A stretch of DNA of 64,000 bases. Origin: Halichondria panicea (Eukaryota > Porifera > Demospongiae > Suberitida > Halichondriidae). Positions 26,701-37,067 of the stretch are shown here, one piece after another. The stretch spans positions 4,990,979 to 5,054,978 of the forward strand of contig NC_087383.1 of NCBI RefSeq assembly GCF_963675165.1. The letters run 5' to 3'. Every line of letters starts with the position of its first letter. Position 1 is the stretch's first letter. Below the pieces are notes generated by a model. That model did no database searches. It saw only the letters and a program-made list of their open reading frames with translations, and was not told where the DNA came from. Position numbers and translations under genes: made by a program.

Positions 26701-28115
26701 TAACCTTTTTTGCATTAAGCAGCACCGAGTGGGTCCCCACAAAGTGTACACATTGCAACAGTGACCTCTACATCAGTAGCTATGAAGTGGACGCCTCCAG
26801 AGCCATCAAAACAGAATGGGGAGATCTCTGGTTACACAATACACATCAAACCAAATCCAACAGACAAGAATAAGTACAGCACCATAACAATCAGAGTGCC
26901 TCCAAACAAATTAAACTGGACTCAACAAGGTTACTCATCAATTACACCATAGTAACTGCTTTTCTAATTGACGCATTTTGTCAATCGTAGGACTTGCCAT
27001 CTTTACAAACTACACAGTGAATATTGCTGCTAAAACAATCGCTGGTATAGGACCATTCTCTCAGGCTATTAGATTCAAAACTAAAGAGACGCGTAAGTTC
27101 AAATAGTGTCTCAATTTACTATTATGATCTGATGAATTTAAAGCTCCTAGCCCACCATCTGGAGTTGTCATAACAACATACAACAGCACAATTATCAAAC
27201 TGGAATGGGATGAGCCAAAGAGGCCTAATGGGATTATTCTTGGATATCAGGTTGTATACAAGGGATTTCGAACTAACTCAGAAAAGGTTTGTACACATAC
27301 TCTCCGCAGGTCTATACCATGCAAACCTTATTTCAGACAAGTGGTCCATTTGTCCTCACACTTGACGCAACAGAAAGGGCAGTGATTATTGATAATCTTT
27401 CTCCTGGATTAACTTATGAGTTTAATGTAAGCAACACGTGCTATAGTGTGTTGCCAATAGAAATCCCGGTATTTATTAGGTGACGGCAAAGACATCGGTT
27501 GGCTTTGGTGAAAGCAGAACAATTACCGTTGATATTCCATCAATTGAAAAAGGTACATGCATTTACACAAATCTCATGCCATATTATATACATACATGTA
27601 GGTACACAAGGAAAGCAATTACCGCCAGAAGAGGACACACACTATGTGATAATAATATGCGTACTGGGTTTTTTGGTGATACTTCTGGTTGTAGCTTTTA
27701 CTGCGTGGAGGATCAGACGTAACAAGCTCAAGAAGAAAAGGTGTGTTCTTGAATGTGAGCACAAAACATGTTAATGAACTCCAATTAATTTTAGGGAACA
27801 GATAAATGTTAATCCAGAATTTCAACGAAATACGCCGCAACACCTCCAGGTACATATGCGTTAATCATGCAGGCAGTTCAATTTTTCATGAATACGGTTG
27901 GGCAAGTATTACAAATATGTATACGTATCCACATGCAGTGGATTCACAATGAAGTCTATCGCACACCCGAATCAGTGGTGCCTGCACCCTCTGATTCTAA
28001 AACAGGTAAGCTTTCAGATAAAAATGAATACTATACATCTCACTATACATCTCACTAACATTGTTACTGTACAGAAAATCAGGGCAAAAACCAAGAAAAA
28101 GAGGACAGCTTTTAA
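14733..28115 (+). CDS. Giant type I membrane receptor: EMI, 2 EGF, 27 FN3, TM, short tail
   Basis: A predicted 2,883-residue cell-surface protein. The start at 14733 gives a signal peptide (MRLKLLFAAILVCVLPYVAC); an in-frame ATG at 14712 is an alternative. Exons 14871-14978 and 15034-15134 make an EMI-like cysteine module (VCYGRT, GWWGWGRCQR, CCSGY). Exon 15259-15354 is an EGF (GCYNGGTC..CSCARGW), exon 16245-16370 a calcium-binding EGF (DINECTNGQNNC). Then come 27 FN3 domains. The membrane helix is VIIICVLGFLVILLVVAF (27602-27740), followed by basic RIRRNKLKKKR and a tail of about 65 residues from exons 27795-27849, 27939-28005 and 28075-28115. The total, 8652 nt, is in frame throughout. No kinase or phosphatase domain is present. 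It is probably an adhesion or matrix receptor; ligand and orthology are not recognisable. No relation to a single vertebrate gene is claimed. Confidence 0.85.
17147..17306. repeat. MITE with TAGCGCGAAA ends
   Basis: It begins TAGCGCGAAACTTTTG and ends AAAAATTTCGCGCTA, inside the intron between FN3-2 and FN3-3. A related element at 36122-36319 shares GCGCGAAATTTTCGAGG. Confidence 0.55.
17836..18168. repeat. Second copy of the TTCGATTTAAAGCGAC MITE
   Basis: Inverted relative to the copy at 5114-5431, sharing the CTTGATTTAAAGCGAC end, AGAGGTCGCTTCTTTTGGAG and GTCGCTATTTTTAGAGGTC. Its outer ends TACCTTGATTT and AAATCGAGGTA are inverted repeats. It lies between FN3-3 and FN3-4. Confidence 0.7.
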
Positions 28116-28325
28116 GTTCAGGTGTTTTAAGTAACATTAGTTTTCTAAGTAATCATAACTAGCATAGTTTACAGTGTGTACCTACAAGAAATAATTTGCT
28201 GTGATAATAATTATACGTATGAAATTAAGTTGCACATGCAGTGTTAGTATAGGAAATGTGCAGTTTCCCTTTTACCTATAATTATGCTAAAGATACGTAA
28301 CACAATGCTGATCGAGTAATAAACC

Positions 28326-31300
28326 TTAATGTGGTCTCGATTTTATTCCATCAGACTCCAGTTTCTCTCTCAATTTAGTCTTTAAATCTTCATCGAAGAC
28401 ATAGTCGACAGCTTGCTTTGATAGTTCCCGTATGTCACTAATGGACAGACCAAATGTCTGAGCTGTGACTTGATACTCTTCTGACAGCGTGGTGGAGAAA
28501 ATTCCTTTATCATCAGTCTGTCAAAAAATAAAAACAAAAATTATGACATGTACGATAAGCAATGAAACCAGTACTCACACAGATGACAATAGGGTGAGCT
28601 CTATTTATCCAAAATCCAAATTGATGTTGGTCATAACTTGGTACAGTGTGGCATTTCACATTAGAGGTTAAGCACAACTCTGTAATGGCATCACGAGTAA
28701 AGTCAATGCTATTTAAAGTATTGTCAAACTACCCACCAATAGGAATCTTGTAGTTAGTAACTAATTCCATATTTTCAATAGTTCCTCCATTGGATGGTAG
28801 CAAAAACGTTCCATGCCCAATTCTGTCTGGTGGTAAACTTAGCAGGAGGGAGGTCTCATTGTTCACATCCGGTACCTATATTGATACAACAGGGCGTTGG
28901 TTTTTTAATTGTTACAGGTGGAAAACGTAACAGACCTCAGCCAGATGGATTGAAACTTTGAGGCCAGATTCTTTGGCATATTTGAGAGCAGGTAGCAATT
29001 CACGAACGTTGCCAACCTGATAAAATGGCAGGCAGTCACTTTAATTATCACAAGAAGGACACAGATAATAATTATAACTGAGAGTGTCTAAACTAAAATT
29101 CCTTCGGTCTTGTCGAGCATGAGCGCAGCTAGTAACGTAAGTAGAAAAATAACAGTGATAACAGTAAGTTAGCAAGTGAACACATTCTTTTCACGTTACG
29201 AGCAAAGCACCTCTGGATTTCCACTGAAGTCTATTCCTACAACATTTGTTGGGGAAGACTTTCTATACTCTTTGGCCAACTCCACAGTATCTAATGCATC
29301 AGCGGCACCTCTACTCCGGTCAATTGATAGCAGCAACCTTTGAAGGAAACGTAATTACAATCTTCAATTTCTCACTAAGTTGTACCTCACATCTATAGAA
29401 AAATTAGATTCAGCAACTGCTTGCTCAACACCCTTCCACACAGCTTCAATGTAACTGATCTTGGTCATTCCTAATAATCACTAGCATCATCAATTGGTAA
29501 AGGAGAAACCTCTTTCCAAAACTGGATAACTATTTAGCAACTATAACCTTACAAAATTTAAGCGGTACGTACATACAATGTACACCATGTACCTGTGGAA
29601 GGGTTACACCTGGGTGTGGATCGCAGTTCAAGATAAATAATTCCATCAGCGGCAAAGTCACACACTACATCACGAGCCACCTATGGAAGCATTCCAGATT
29701 CTATTATACATGTACAATCAAAGCGATGACCTCACCATTGTCACTGCTTCTTCATCACACACTACGGTGTGAATAATCTTGAACATGGCAAAGCATCTAT
29801 ATAGATCAATCATTCATAGCTGACACAGTTACAGAGCAAGAAATATATCAGGCGCATTTTTTAGGACCAACAAAAAATTGCCCTTGTCCAAGCTGATACT
29901 TAAATAAGCCACAGGCACTAATGTGCTACTGTTAAATAGTTTAAGTGTTTGCTTCTTGAAAGCACATGGCCAGAACTCTGGTGCGTATACATGTCTACAA
30001 AACATCACAGCTGGTGTATAATTATTATTGAGTAGATAAAATGGGTGTGGTCTACCTACCATTTCACCAGCTGTGAGCAGACTGGTGCTTACTTTTACTT
30101 TTCGAACATGCTTTTTGTAAACGCTATAAGAATGCTTTTGGGACCTTAAACTTTGTTCAGGCAGAAGTGGCGCTCAGTATGGTGGTACTGTAGCTACATG
30201 TTATGTATATCAACTATGGTATAATTATAATAATGTAGTTATTAATACTTATGCACTCTCAATATAATCATGTTACGACTTGCATACTCTTTTAAGGTCC
30301 TCTTGTTTCCTTTGTGGATAGTTGTAGTCCAGCCATGTGTGACACTAAAATCTGATGATGATTGCTTAAGTGTTTGGCGATACCTCTCAACCAGCTTCCT
30401 CATTGTAGAACTGCTAATGGAGCCATTTAGATGAGCATGCAGCTCCTATAGGAAGAAAAAAATTTATATTGGAATGTATGACTAGAGAAGGCGTTGATAA
30501 CGCCTCGTGTGCAGATTGCACCGTCCAATCTGACTAGACGCTCAAGAATGTACACATGCACCTCTTGATTTCTGCCTACTTTTCTTGGAGAAGTATATTA
30601 TAGTAAGGGTGTATAAAAAGAGAGAGGGCATATGTAACAGTTTGCGAGAAAAAACTAAAGTGGGCGGTGGAAAAGCACAGTAATAATTATAAAGATTTTT
30701 GTGTACAGTACAAATTTACGTCGTTTGTGAGACTATAGTGTATGCAAACAAGAAAAAACTTAAGTTGCTATAATTATGGGAAAAATGTCCAGGGAGCTTT
30801 ATTTCGAAGTACGATTACCTCTTGATTTCTGCCTACTTTTCTTGGAGAAGTATTAAATTATTATAGCAAGGGTGATAAAACAGAGGAGGTAAGCCAAGGT
30901 CAACAGGGTAATTTTTAATGATCACCTTGTCCTGGGTTCTTGACCTTACAGCTACCGTTTCTGTTGCTCTTGATCGTTTATTTTCTGTTGGAAAGCTTGC
31001 TATACCTAGATCTATCTATCCAGTGCAGCAAACCAGTATATCAAAATTTATACCTTAGCTACAGAAGGCTAATTTTCCATATCTTGTGGTTTCGAAGAAT
31101 AGAATCAAAGGTCAAAGGTTGCAATTAAATCTGGAATCTCTTCTCTCAAGCTAGTTTGTCTGGGGCGCGATAGCTCAACTGATTTCTGCTGTGATTTATG
31201 AACAGGATGAAGCTAGCGGTGGTGTATAAACCCAGGGGCGTGAGGGTAAACTCAATTTTACACATGTAAAACATAAGCTTTGTCATTGGCGTACCTCTGG

Positions 31301-32878
31301 TGATAAAATGCATTCTAAATAGAGGTTAAAGATCAACAATTGATTGACCTTTGACCTTTGCTTAGAACGACCGTAAGTCTCTAGTTGCATAGTAATTAAG
31401 TTAGTGCAGCAATCTTGATTTTGTCTGAATATCATAGATAGAAGGTTAATTATAGCTTCTACACAGGCTCTCCTTTTTCGTTCTTTATCACAATCGTTAA
31501 ATAAGATAAAATACTGTATTAATCGTTCAATGAGATAAAATACGGTATTAATTGGAGGAATAAAGAAAGAAATAGACGTAGAGTTAGGAAAAAGGAGAGC
31601 CTGTATCGGGAAGTCGCGTGAGGGTAGAAGGGTGGTAGAAGGGTGGTAGAAGGGTGGTAGAAGGGTGAAAATGAGCGTGGGCATGCTGAGCTAGAGATGT
31701 TGGACTGCCCACGCAGATATCTATGACTAATAAAGCAGCAAGCTGAACATGGACTTGGAACTGGAAGTTTGCAAGCACTATAGCTAGCTATACCTTAGGC
31801 TTAGCTAGATGATCTACTAGTCTAGATTACATTTGCAATTGTGTGTTCAGATTCTATCATACTATCACCTTTTCTTGTGTCTTTCTACATGCTATAGTGT
31901 ATAGTAGTATACATTTGTAGACCAAGAATAGCTTAGTCATATAGCAGGTAGCTACTGCCACCAGAGCTGGCCACGCTGGTTCTCTGATCTGACTTGCAGC
32001 ACAGCTTGGTGGTTGTCTCAGTACAGTCTTATTAACTCTGAATGCGTGGGAGAATACCTTACGTCACGATTGTGGGTTACATATCGCCCACGTTCATAAA
32101 AATCCTTGTGGATCACGCGATTTCCCAAACCAGGCCTTACTTTTTCTTAACTGTACGCCCATTTCTTTCTTTGCTGCCTCACTTGTCTTTCTTATGATTT
32201 ATGGATGAACAGTGACAACAGCAAGAAAAAGTAAGGCCTGGGAACGAGGCTAGGTTAATTATACCATAGTTGTTACAACAAAAACTCCAAAAATGCATTC
32301 AATCTGAGCTGGCGCTTTAGACCAAAAAGAAAAGCTGACTGCCTTTGGCGCGGCATCACATTACTTACAGCAGCCTTTCGCACTTTAAGAAAAATGCTCT
32401 CGCTTGAGCAGTTCTATTAAAGGCCTTATTTTACCGTAATTATAACGTATTATATTATTTATGTGAGACTATATGTACATGAATTTATATGGTGATATAA
32501 TTATGGCCAACAATTTCGAATTTAGACTGGCGCTGTAATTACGCCAACTACGGTATGGTGGCACTGTAATTTACTACTACCGTAATTGATGTAATTACAG
32601 CACCAGAAAAATTAATTCCACTTCTGAGTGGCGCATCTTTTAGACCACAAAAAATTGCGTTCAGCCTTCGAATCTTATAAGCGCCAGAAAAAAAAATTCC
32701 AGCAACAATTGGCGCTTTTTAGGACCTAAAAAATAATGCTGATGCTGACGTGGCGCTTAAACTTATAAATTATGTTGGCGCTGTAATACGTTTAATTACA
32801 TCAACTATTAATATTACGGCCTTCACTTACCAACTTGGGCAATCTTTTACATACATCCTTTACATATTGTTCTGCCAT
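28326..32878 (-). CDS. ADAL: ADAL-type adenosine deaminase-like protein (N6-methyl-AMP deaminase)
   Basis: A zinc amidohydrolase; the ADAL branch deaminates N6-methyl-AMP to IMP in the cytosol. Exons: 32878-32831, 30445-30288, 29796-29736, 29680-29593, 29470-29386, 29337-29211, 29016-28936, 28875-28737, 28679-28579, 28517-28326. The sum of 1080 nt gives 359 residues (human ADAL 355). All catalytic elements are visible: HAH in ELHAHLNGSI (zinc), HLAE in VSIHLAE (zinc His and catalytic Glu), GHG in DRIGHGTFL, and the Asp pair in VICTDDKGIF. ADAL-specific phrases include IYLELRSTPR, MTKISYIEAV, ELCLTSNVK and FGFWINRAHP. One donor (after 29211) is GTGCTT, poor but phase-correct. A 2.4-kb intron 1 contains repeats; its N-terminal exon MAEQYVKDVCKRLPKL leads straight into the HAH exon. 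It is tail-to-tail with the receptor gene. Confidence 0.92.
31538..32228. repeat. Dispersed repeat R1, copy 1
   Basis: It shares long, nearly identical stretches with 42478-43108 in the same orientation, for example GGAGGAATAAAGAAAGAAAT, AATGAGCGTGGGCATGCTGA, and GTGGATCACGCGATTTCCCA. Copy 1 contains about four tandem AAGGGTGGTAG units near 31627-31665; copy 2 lacks them. Inner inverted repeats occur (CCAGGCCTTACTTTTTCTT near 32135 against AAGAAAAAGTAAGGCCTGG near 32223). It lies in ADAL intron 1. The class is unknown. Confidence 0.75.
32576..32805. repeat. MITE of the CCGTAATTGATGTAATTACAGC family
   Basis: It begins TACCGTAATTGATGTAATTA and contains CAGAAAAATTAATTCCACTTC. Related, longer elements lie at 33402-33960 and 54910-55313; all share GGCGCATCTTTTAGA or its reverse complement. 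It is in ADAL intron 1. Confidence 0.6.
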
Positions 32879-33115
32879 GGTTAGTCAAGCTGGAGAGGAA
32901 CAGTGCTAAGCAAGTGAGGGAGGGTAAAGGTTGGAAGCCCAGCTAGGTTGCACTTCACTTGCATTAGTCTCATAAATTAGCCGCCCTTCCATGGAAGGGC
33001 GGCTAATTCATGAGATAGGTCTTACGTGAAACTGATTGTGGCGTTTGGCGGGATCACTGACTACCTCCGACTTTAAGTTCTATAATTATATCTATACCAA
33101 AACCAATACCAGAGA
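32879..33115. promoter_or_regulatory. Probable bidirectional promoter ADAL / coiled-coil gene, with palindrome
   Basis: Only 237 bp separate the divergent start codons. At 32969-33014 lies a 46-bp palindrome centred on CCATGG (arm TTAGCCGCCCTTCCA), with one mismatch across its length. It is GC-rich in AT-rich surroundings. The regulatory role is inferred from position. Confidence 0.45.
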
Positions 33116-36100
33116 ATGGCTGATGTTGCTATAAGCGCTAAGAAACTGGAGCAGCGCCACAAAAACACTGCTGAACTTTCGTCGTATACTAATGAGCTCA
33201 TTGACATGCTGGATTCTGGAGAGGCTGTCGTCAGCGAAGTGCAGAAACTGTCGGATACAACCACCAAAGTTGCTGATAAAATCAGTAAAGCAAAGAAGGC
33301 TACAGCCTCCACTAAGCAGTGTAAGAACAAATAAAAGAGGTGTATAGGCCTATCGTCTTTCCTCTAATCCCGTAAGACCTCTAATTAATTAGAGGTACCA
33401 AATTGACGTAATTACAGCGCCACGTCAGTATCAGCATAATTTTTTAGGTCCTAAAAGAAGCGCCAACTGTTGCTGGAAGTATTTTTTCTGGCACTTATAT
33501 TTTTGGTCATCAAGACATTCATCCTGCCCTTCACAATTCTAAACAGTTGTTGCTACAGCAGGGTGTCATACAGGGGGGGGCGGAGGGGGGATATCCCCCC
33601 CTTTCAATTATGACTGAGTGTCCATAGCTGGGTATTGAAATAACAGTTGACCTTTTTTAGCAACATTTTCTGGTTACTTTTCTCATTCCCCCCCCTCTAC
33701 TTCAAAATCCTGTATGACACCCTGTACAGTCAATGAACGTTGTTCACGAGTCACTCAGCTCTCAACGGTGCAGGTAGCAAGTGAAACCGAGCTAGACCGC
33801 GCCTATTTTCTCTCCAAATTCTATACTAGGTGTAGAACATTAAGCGCTACTATGATTTAGGCGCCAGTTGGGCTGAATGCAATTTTTGTGTTCTAAAAGA
33901 TGCGCCACTCAGAAGTGGAATTAATTTTTTCTGGCGCTGTAATTACACCAATTACGGTACTGCCCTTTGCAGCTCACTTGGAAGTTTGGGGCAAATAGTA
34001 AATTGCAAAAAACCACTTGAGATAAGTGTAACAGTTTACATAAGTAAACCACAATACTACAGAGCAAGGCAGATCTTTATGTTTTGTTGTTGTAGTTTTT
34101 CACGCTATTTGTTGTAGCTCATGTCAGCTCACGTGAAGTTTTAGCAAATAGTATTACTGTAAAATGCAAAAAACCGCTTGAAACAGTTTACAGCTAAACC
34201 ACAAATTGGCTATCTGTAGGTACAACGTTTGGGCTCTAGGGGTAGCTTGATTACGATATAAACTGCCTGTCGTTTAATTAAAATTGTTGACTGAGAAACA
34301 GCCTGCTGCTGAACCAGTCTCCAATTCTCTGCCACATAGTCTGCCACTTAACACCTCTTAATAACTAAGTTTCTCCTGGTTACCCAACTAGTAGTTTATT
34401 TAATACTGTAGGTATAGCTATTTATTGCTTTTTAATAAGTGCTGACATCAGCGTTTTACATTCAAATTGCACAGGAAGCGACTCATCACCGACTGTGCAG
34501 ATATTTTTCCATATTGCACACCCGGAAGTATTATTGCACACTTGTTATTGCACACTAGGAAGTGATTCTTATTTGGAATAAAACGTTTTCAGCAGTGAGA
34601 GAACAAGAAAAAGATAGTTTACACACTTATAATTATGCATTGCAATGTTTATCAGTCTCTTTTCTTGTTTTCTGATGCTCTGTATCACTTCTGTGCTCTT
34701 TTTGCAGTGAAGCTGAGGGTCAGGAGGTTGTCAGTGTTCATATTTAACGCATCAAACAGGCATCAGTGTTGGAAGTGGGTGCTTTGAGCGGAGTATTGCA
34801 TATGTAGAAGTGTACTGCACCACCATATAAGCCTGTTCAGGCTTGTATAAAGTCGTTTTGGCTTCAAAAACGGTTGTCACACTTTTCTTCAGTTATAGCG
34901 GTGCATGTTTCCTCTTCTGATACACTGGAGCATGATAGAAAGCAAGCACATGCTGTTTATCCTTCAGAACTATCCATTTTCAAAACGGGTTGCTGGTTGT
35001 CAACGTTTTTCTTGTCTTTTTTCTTGTCTGTTCTCTACAAAATCTTTAAGTAGCCTTCTGCAAGCTCTCTTGGTGTTCTAGAGTCTTATTTCTTTGTCTT
35101 TCTAGCTGTTTTCTTTCTCTTAAACTCGTCTTCAACTGGGAGAAATCAATTTTGTTGCTACGCATTCTTCTGGTTGATAAAGCAACCGCATGTTGTGCAT
35201 GCGCAGATTCAACCTGCATTTTGGTTGCCAAGCAATAAATGCATTATCCCATGGATACTGATGATTATCACTCGTCCGTGCCTAGTAACTGTCACTCGTG
35301 CCTTGCAGGCACTCGTGCAGTTACTGGCACAGACTCGTGATAATCTTCAGTATCCATAGGATAATATCATAAGATCTATATATCCACATATACTGTAGGT
35401 ATAGCTATAGATCTATATATCCACATATACTGTAGGTATAGCTATAGATCTATATATCCACATATACTGCAGGTATAGCTATAGATCTATATATCCACAT
35501 ATACTGTAGGTATAGCTAGATCTGTATATCCACATAAAGATCTGGTCTACAGAATCTTCTGTTCCAAAATTTAAACTTTGTCCCTTGCTCTATAGTATTG
35601 TGGTTTACTTATGTAAACTGTTACACTTATCTCAAGTGGTTTTTTGCAATTTACTATTTGCCCCAAACTTTCAAGTGAGCTGCAAAGGGCAGTACCGTCT
35701 TTGTTCTAATTACAGCATCAAAACAATTAACGGAAATGGTCTACATTTGGAACGGCAAATATGGACAGTTAGAATATAGTGGAGCTAACAAAAAGAACAA
35801 ATTACAGCTGGTTGCTTCGAATATTAACGTTTGTGATCTAGCTATAATTATCTGCACTCAAGTACCGTATAGCAGATTATTTTCGAGGCACTAAATTTTC
35901 GTGGATTTCCCAAACTAAAAATATATAGCGGTTCAAATGATCACACACAATAGAGGTTCAATACCGGATGTAAACCTTGCAAAAATATGTGCTTGAAGCT
36001 ATTAAATGCTAACTGTATTTTATAACCATTACCATTTATGGTCGTGCTAATTAATTAACTAATCACCACAATAAAATAATTACGAAATGGAAACCATTAT

Positions 36101-37067
36101 AATTATGGTTTATAAAATACCGTACAGCGCGAAATTTTCGAGGCACTTAAGGATTGGCCTCTAAAAGCATTTCGTTGCACAATGTTCGCGGAATGACTGC
36201 TCACCGGAAGCCATGCCTTATTTTTGCACGTTATAGTAATTAAAGAACAATTTTTGCAGACTTAATTTTCGTGTAGAGGATTGCTAAAAATGAAGCCCCT
36301 CGAAAATTTTGCGCTATACGAAAAATAATTAAGAGTTAGTACTTCTATTGGAGTTGTGCTGTAATTAGAATAAAGACGGTATTACGGGATAAATTTATTT
36401 GCTATGAAATTTAAAATTTATTAATTAGACAAAACAAAAAATAATTATTAGTGTTCGAACGTAGAGTAATAGTAGCTGTTCCACATTATGCAGGTTGCTT
36501 CTTTCCCTTGCAGTGCTTGATGAAACTGTTTCTCAGATTCAAAAGAACAATTCTGGGATGCGCCAAGAGTTACAAAATCATTTAAAACCAATTGGAACAG
36601 ATATACCCTCTTTTAAACTGAAAATAGATGATATTAAACAAAAGGTTCGCCAGAAAGAGAGACATTGTGAAGATCTGAAACGCGAACACAGAAGAGTGAA
36701 GAATAGCAAGTGAGGTTTGCAATTTTTTTTCCATGAGGTGGAAATAAGAAAAGTAACCAAAAATGTTGCTAAAAAAGGTCAACTGTTATTTCAATACCCT
36801 GTTAGTATGCCAGGCTATACAACTAGTACCTGAATGCAAATTTTAGGTGGGGAAATTGGAGCTGCTACTGTAGAGGAGGGATATCCCCCCTTTCCCCTTC
36901 CTGTGCATGTATGACACCCTGCCGTGAGTATGTCTGTATTCTTGCCTTTCTTATAATAATGCAGAGTGCAGCGAAGATTGCAAAGGGCTATTGTCAACAT
37001 GAATTTTGATTTGTTGTCAACGGAGCAGAATATTAGAGGCTGTATCCACGCAACGTTCTTGTGGTAG
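33116..37067 (+). CDS. Small coiled-coil protein, unknown family
   Basis: Three exons fit in phase: 33116-33320, 36514-36709 and 36965-37067, 504 nt, 167 residues ending at a TAG. The sequence begins MADVAISAKKLEQRHKNTAE and is strongly helical and charged (DKISKAKKATASTK, KLKIDDIKQKVRQKERHCED, REHRRVKNSK), suggesting a coiled coil. No signal peptide or membrane helix is visible. Intron 1 is 3.2 kb and packed with transposable elements. Reading exon 1 through its donor gives a stop only 14 nt later, so a single-exon product of 72 residues is an alternative. A further open stretch with a splice acceptor (37616-37755, ending VHVKYLIDYGT) may be another 3' exon, but no donor before it gives the right phase. 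I do not recognise the family. Confidence 0.55.
33402..33954. repeat. MITE of the GACGTAATTACAGCGCCA family, with a nested element
   Basis: It begins TTGACGTAATTACAGCGCCA and ends TGGCGCTGTAATTACACCAA, inverted repeats, followed by TTACGGTA. A related copy at 54910-55313 shares GTTGTTCACGAGTCACTCAG and AGAAGTGGAATTAATTTTTT. Another element is inserted at 33559-33724. Confidence 0.75.
33559..33724. mobile_element. Nested MITE, CAGGGTGTCATACAG ends, with target duplication
   Basis: The ends CAGGGTGTCATACAG and CTGTATGACACCCTG are perfect inverted repeats. TACAG flanks both sides (GCTACAG before, TACAGTCAATG after). The related host copy at 55081-55097 reads CTACAGTCAATGA without the insert, which is the empty site, so TACAG is a target-site duplication. 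A decayed relative lies at 36724-36922. Confidence 0.85.
35240..35365. repeat. Foldback element, TTATCC(C)ATGGATACTGA ends
   Basis: Left ATTATCCCATGGATACTGAT and right TCAGTATCCATAGGATAAT are inverted repeats, with inner GATTATCACTCGT/ACTCGTGATAATC. It is nested in the long-TIR element. Confidence 0.7.
35372..35540. repeat. 37-bp tandem repeat, about 4.4 copies
   Basis: The unit AGATCTATATATCCACATAT followed by ACTGTAGGTATAGCTAT repeats four times almost exactly, then partly. Units differ at single positions (CTGTAGG/CTGCAGG). Confidence 0.9.
36122..36319. repeat. MITE with CAGCGCGAAATTTTCGAGG ends
   Basis: The left end TACCGTACAGCGCGAAATTT and the right end CGAAAATTTTGCGCTATA are inverted repeats. 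It lies in intron 1 of the coiled-coil gene; the same family is at 17147-17306. Confidence 0.65.
36724..36922. repeat. Decayed relative of the CAGGGTGTCATAC MITE
   Basis: It shares with 33559-33724, in inverse, AAAAGTAACCAAAAATGTTG-like sequence, AAAGGTCAACTGTTATTTCA and the end TGTATGACACCCTG. It fills most of intron 2 of the coiled-coil gene, just before its acceptor. Confidence 0.6.

Larger units (their letters stand above)
16420..27552 (+). repeat. Array of 27 FN3 domains, one exon per domain
   Basis: Exons (all phase 1-1): 16420-16722, 16831-17118, 17461-17745, 18254-18541, 18591-18875, 18936-19232, 19284-19562, 19628-19921, 19980-20267, 20328-20615, 20839-21126, 21186-21476, 21721-22008, 22092-22382, 22451-22738, 22842-23135, 23275-23568, 23873-24157, 24223-24504, 24560-24847, 24922-25206, 25257-25547, 25653-25949, 26021-26311, 26376-26663; FN3-26 is 26723-26929 + 26991-27092; FN3-27 is 27144-27286 + 27337-27426 + 27480-27552. 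Each shows the P-x-x-P start, a core Trp (typically SWxPP), NGxIxxY, and Y-x-(F/C)-x-V-x-A-x-T near the end, and mostly closes with a Glu-Asp-Gly codon split by the intron. The FN3-25 donor (GTTCGT) is weak but keeps the phase. Confidence 0.9.
33955..35699. mobile_element. Non-autonomous element with ~120-bp terminal inverted repeats
   Basis: The left end (33955-34075: GTACTGCCCTTTGCAGCTCA ... AGATCTTTATG) is repeated in inverse at 35535-35699 (... TGAGCTGCAAAGGGCAGTAC) with few mismatches over about 120 bp. A diverged second copy of the terminus (CAGCTCACGTGAAGTTTTAG) follows at 34127-34204. No transposase is evident. It holds a smaller foldback element and a 37-bp tandem array, and sits in intron 1 of the coiled-coil gene. 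Confidence 0.75.

Noticed and set aside
28100..28115. C-terminal EDSF of the receptor as a PDZ ligand
   Set aside because: Only a loose match to a PDZ-binding tail; not enough to claim an interaction with the nearby APBA adaptor.
31283..31684. 133-codon minus-strand frame in repeat R1
   Set aside because: It translates repeat R1, including its AAGGGTGGTAG tandem units; not conserved as protein between the two R1 copies.
35372..35540. Possible CRISPR-like array
   Set aside because: The 37-bp units are contiguous with no unique spacers, so it is a plain tandem repeat in a eukaryotic intron.
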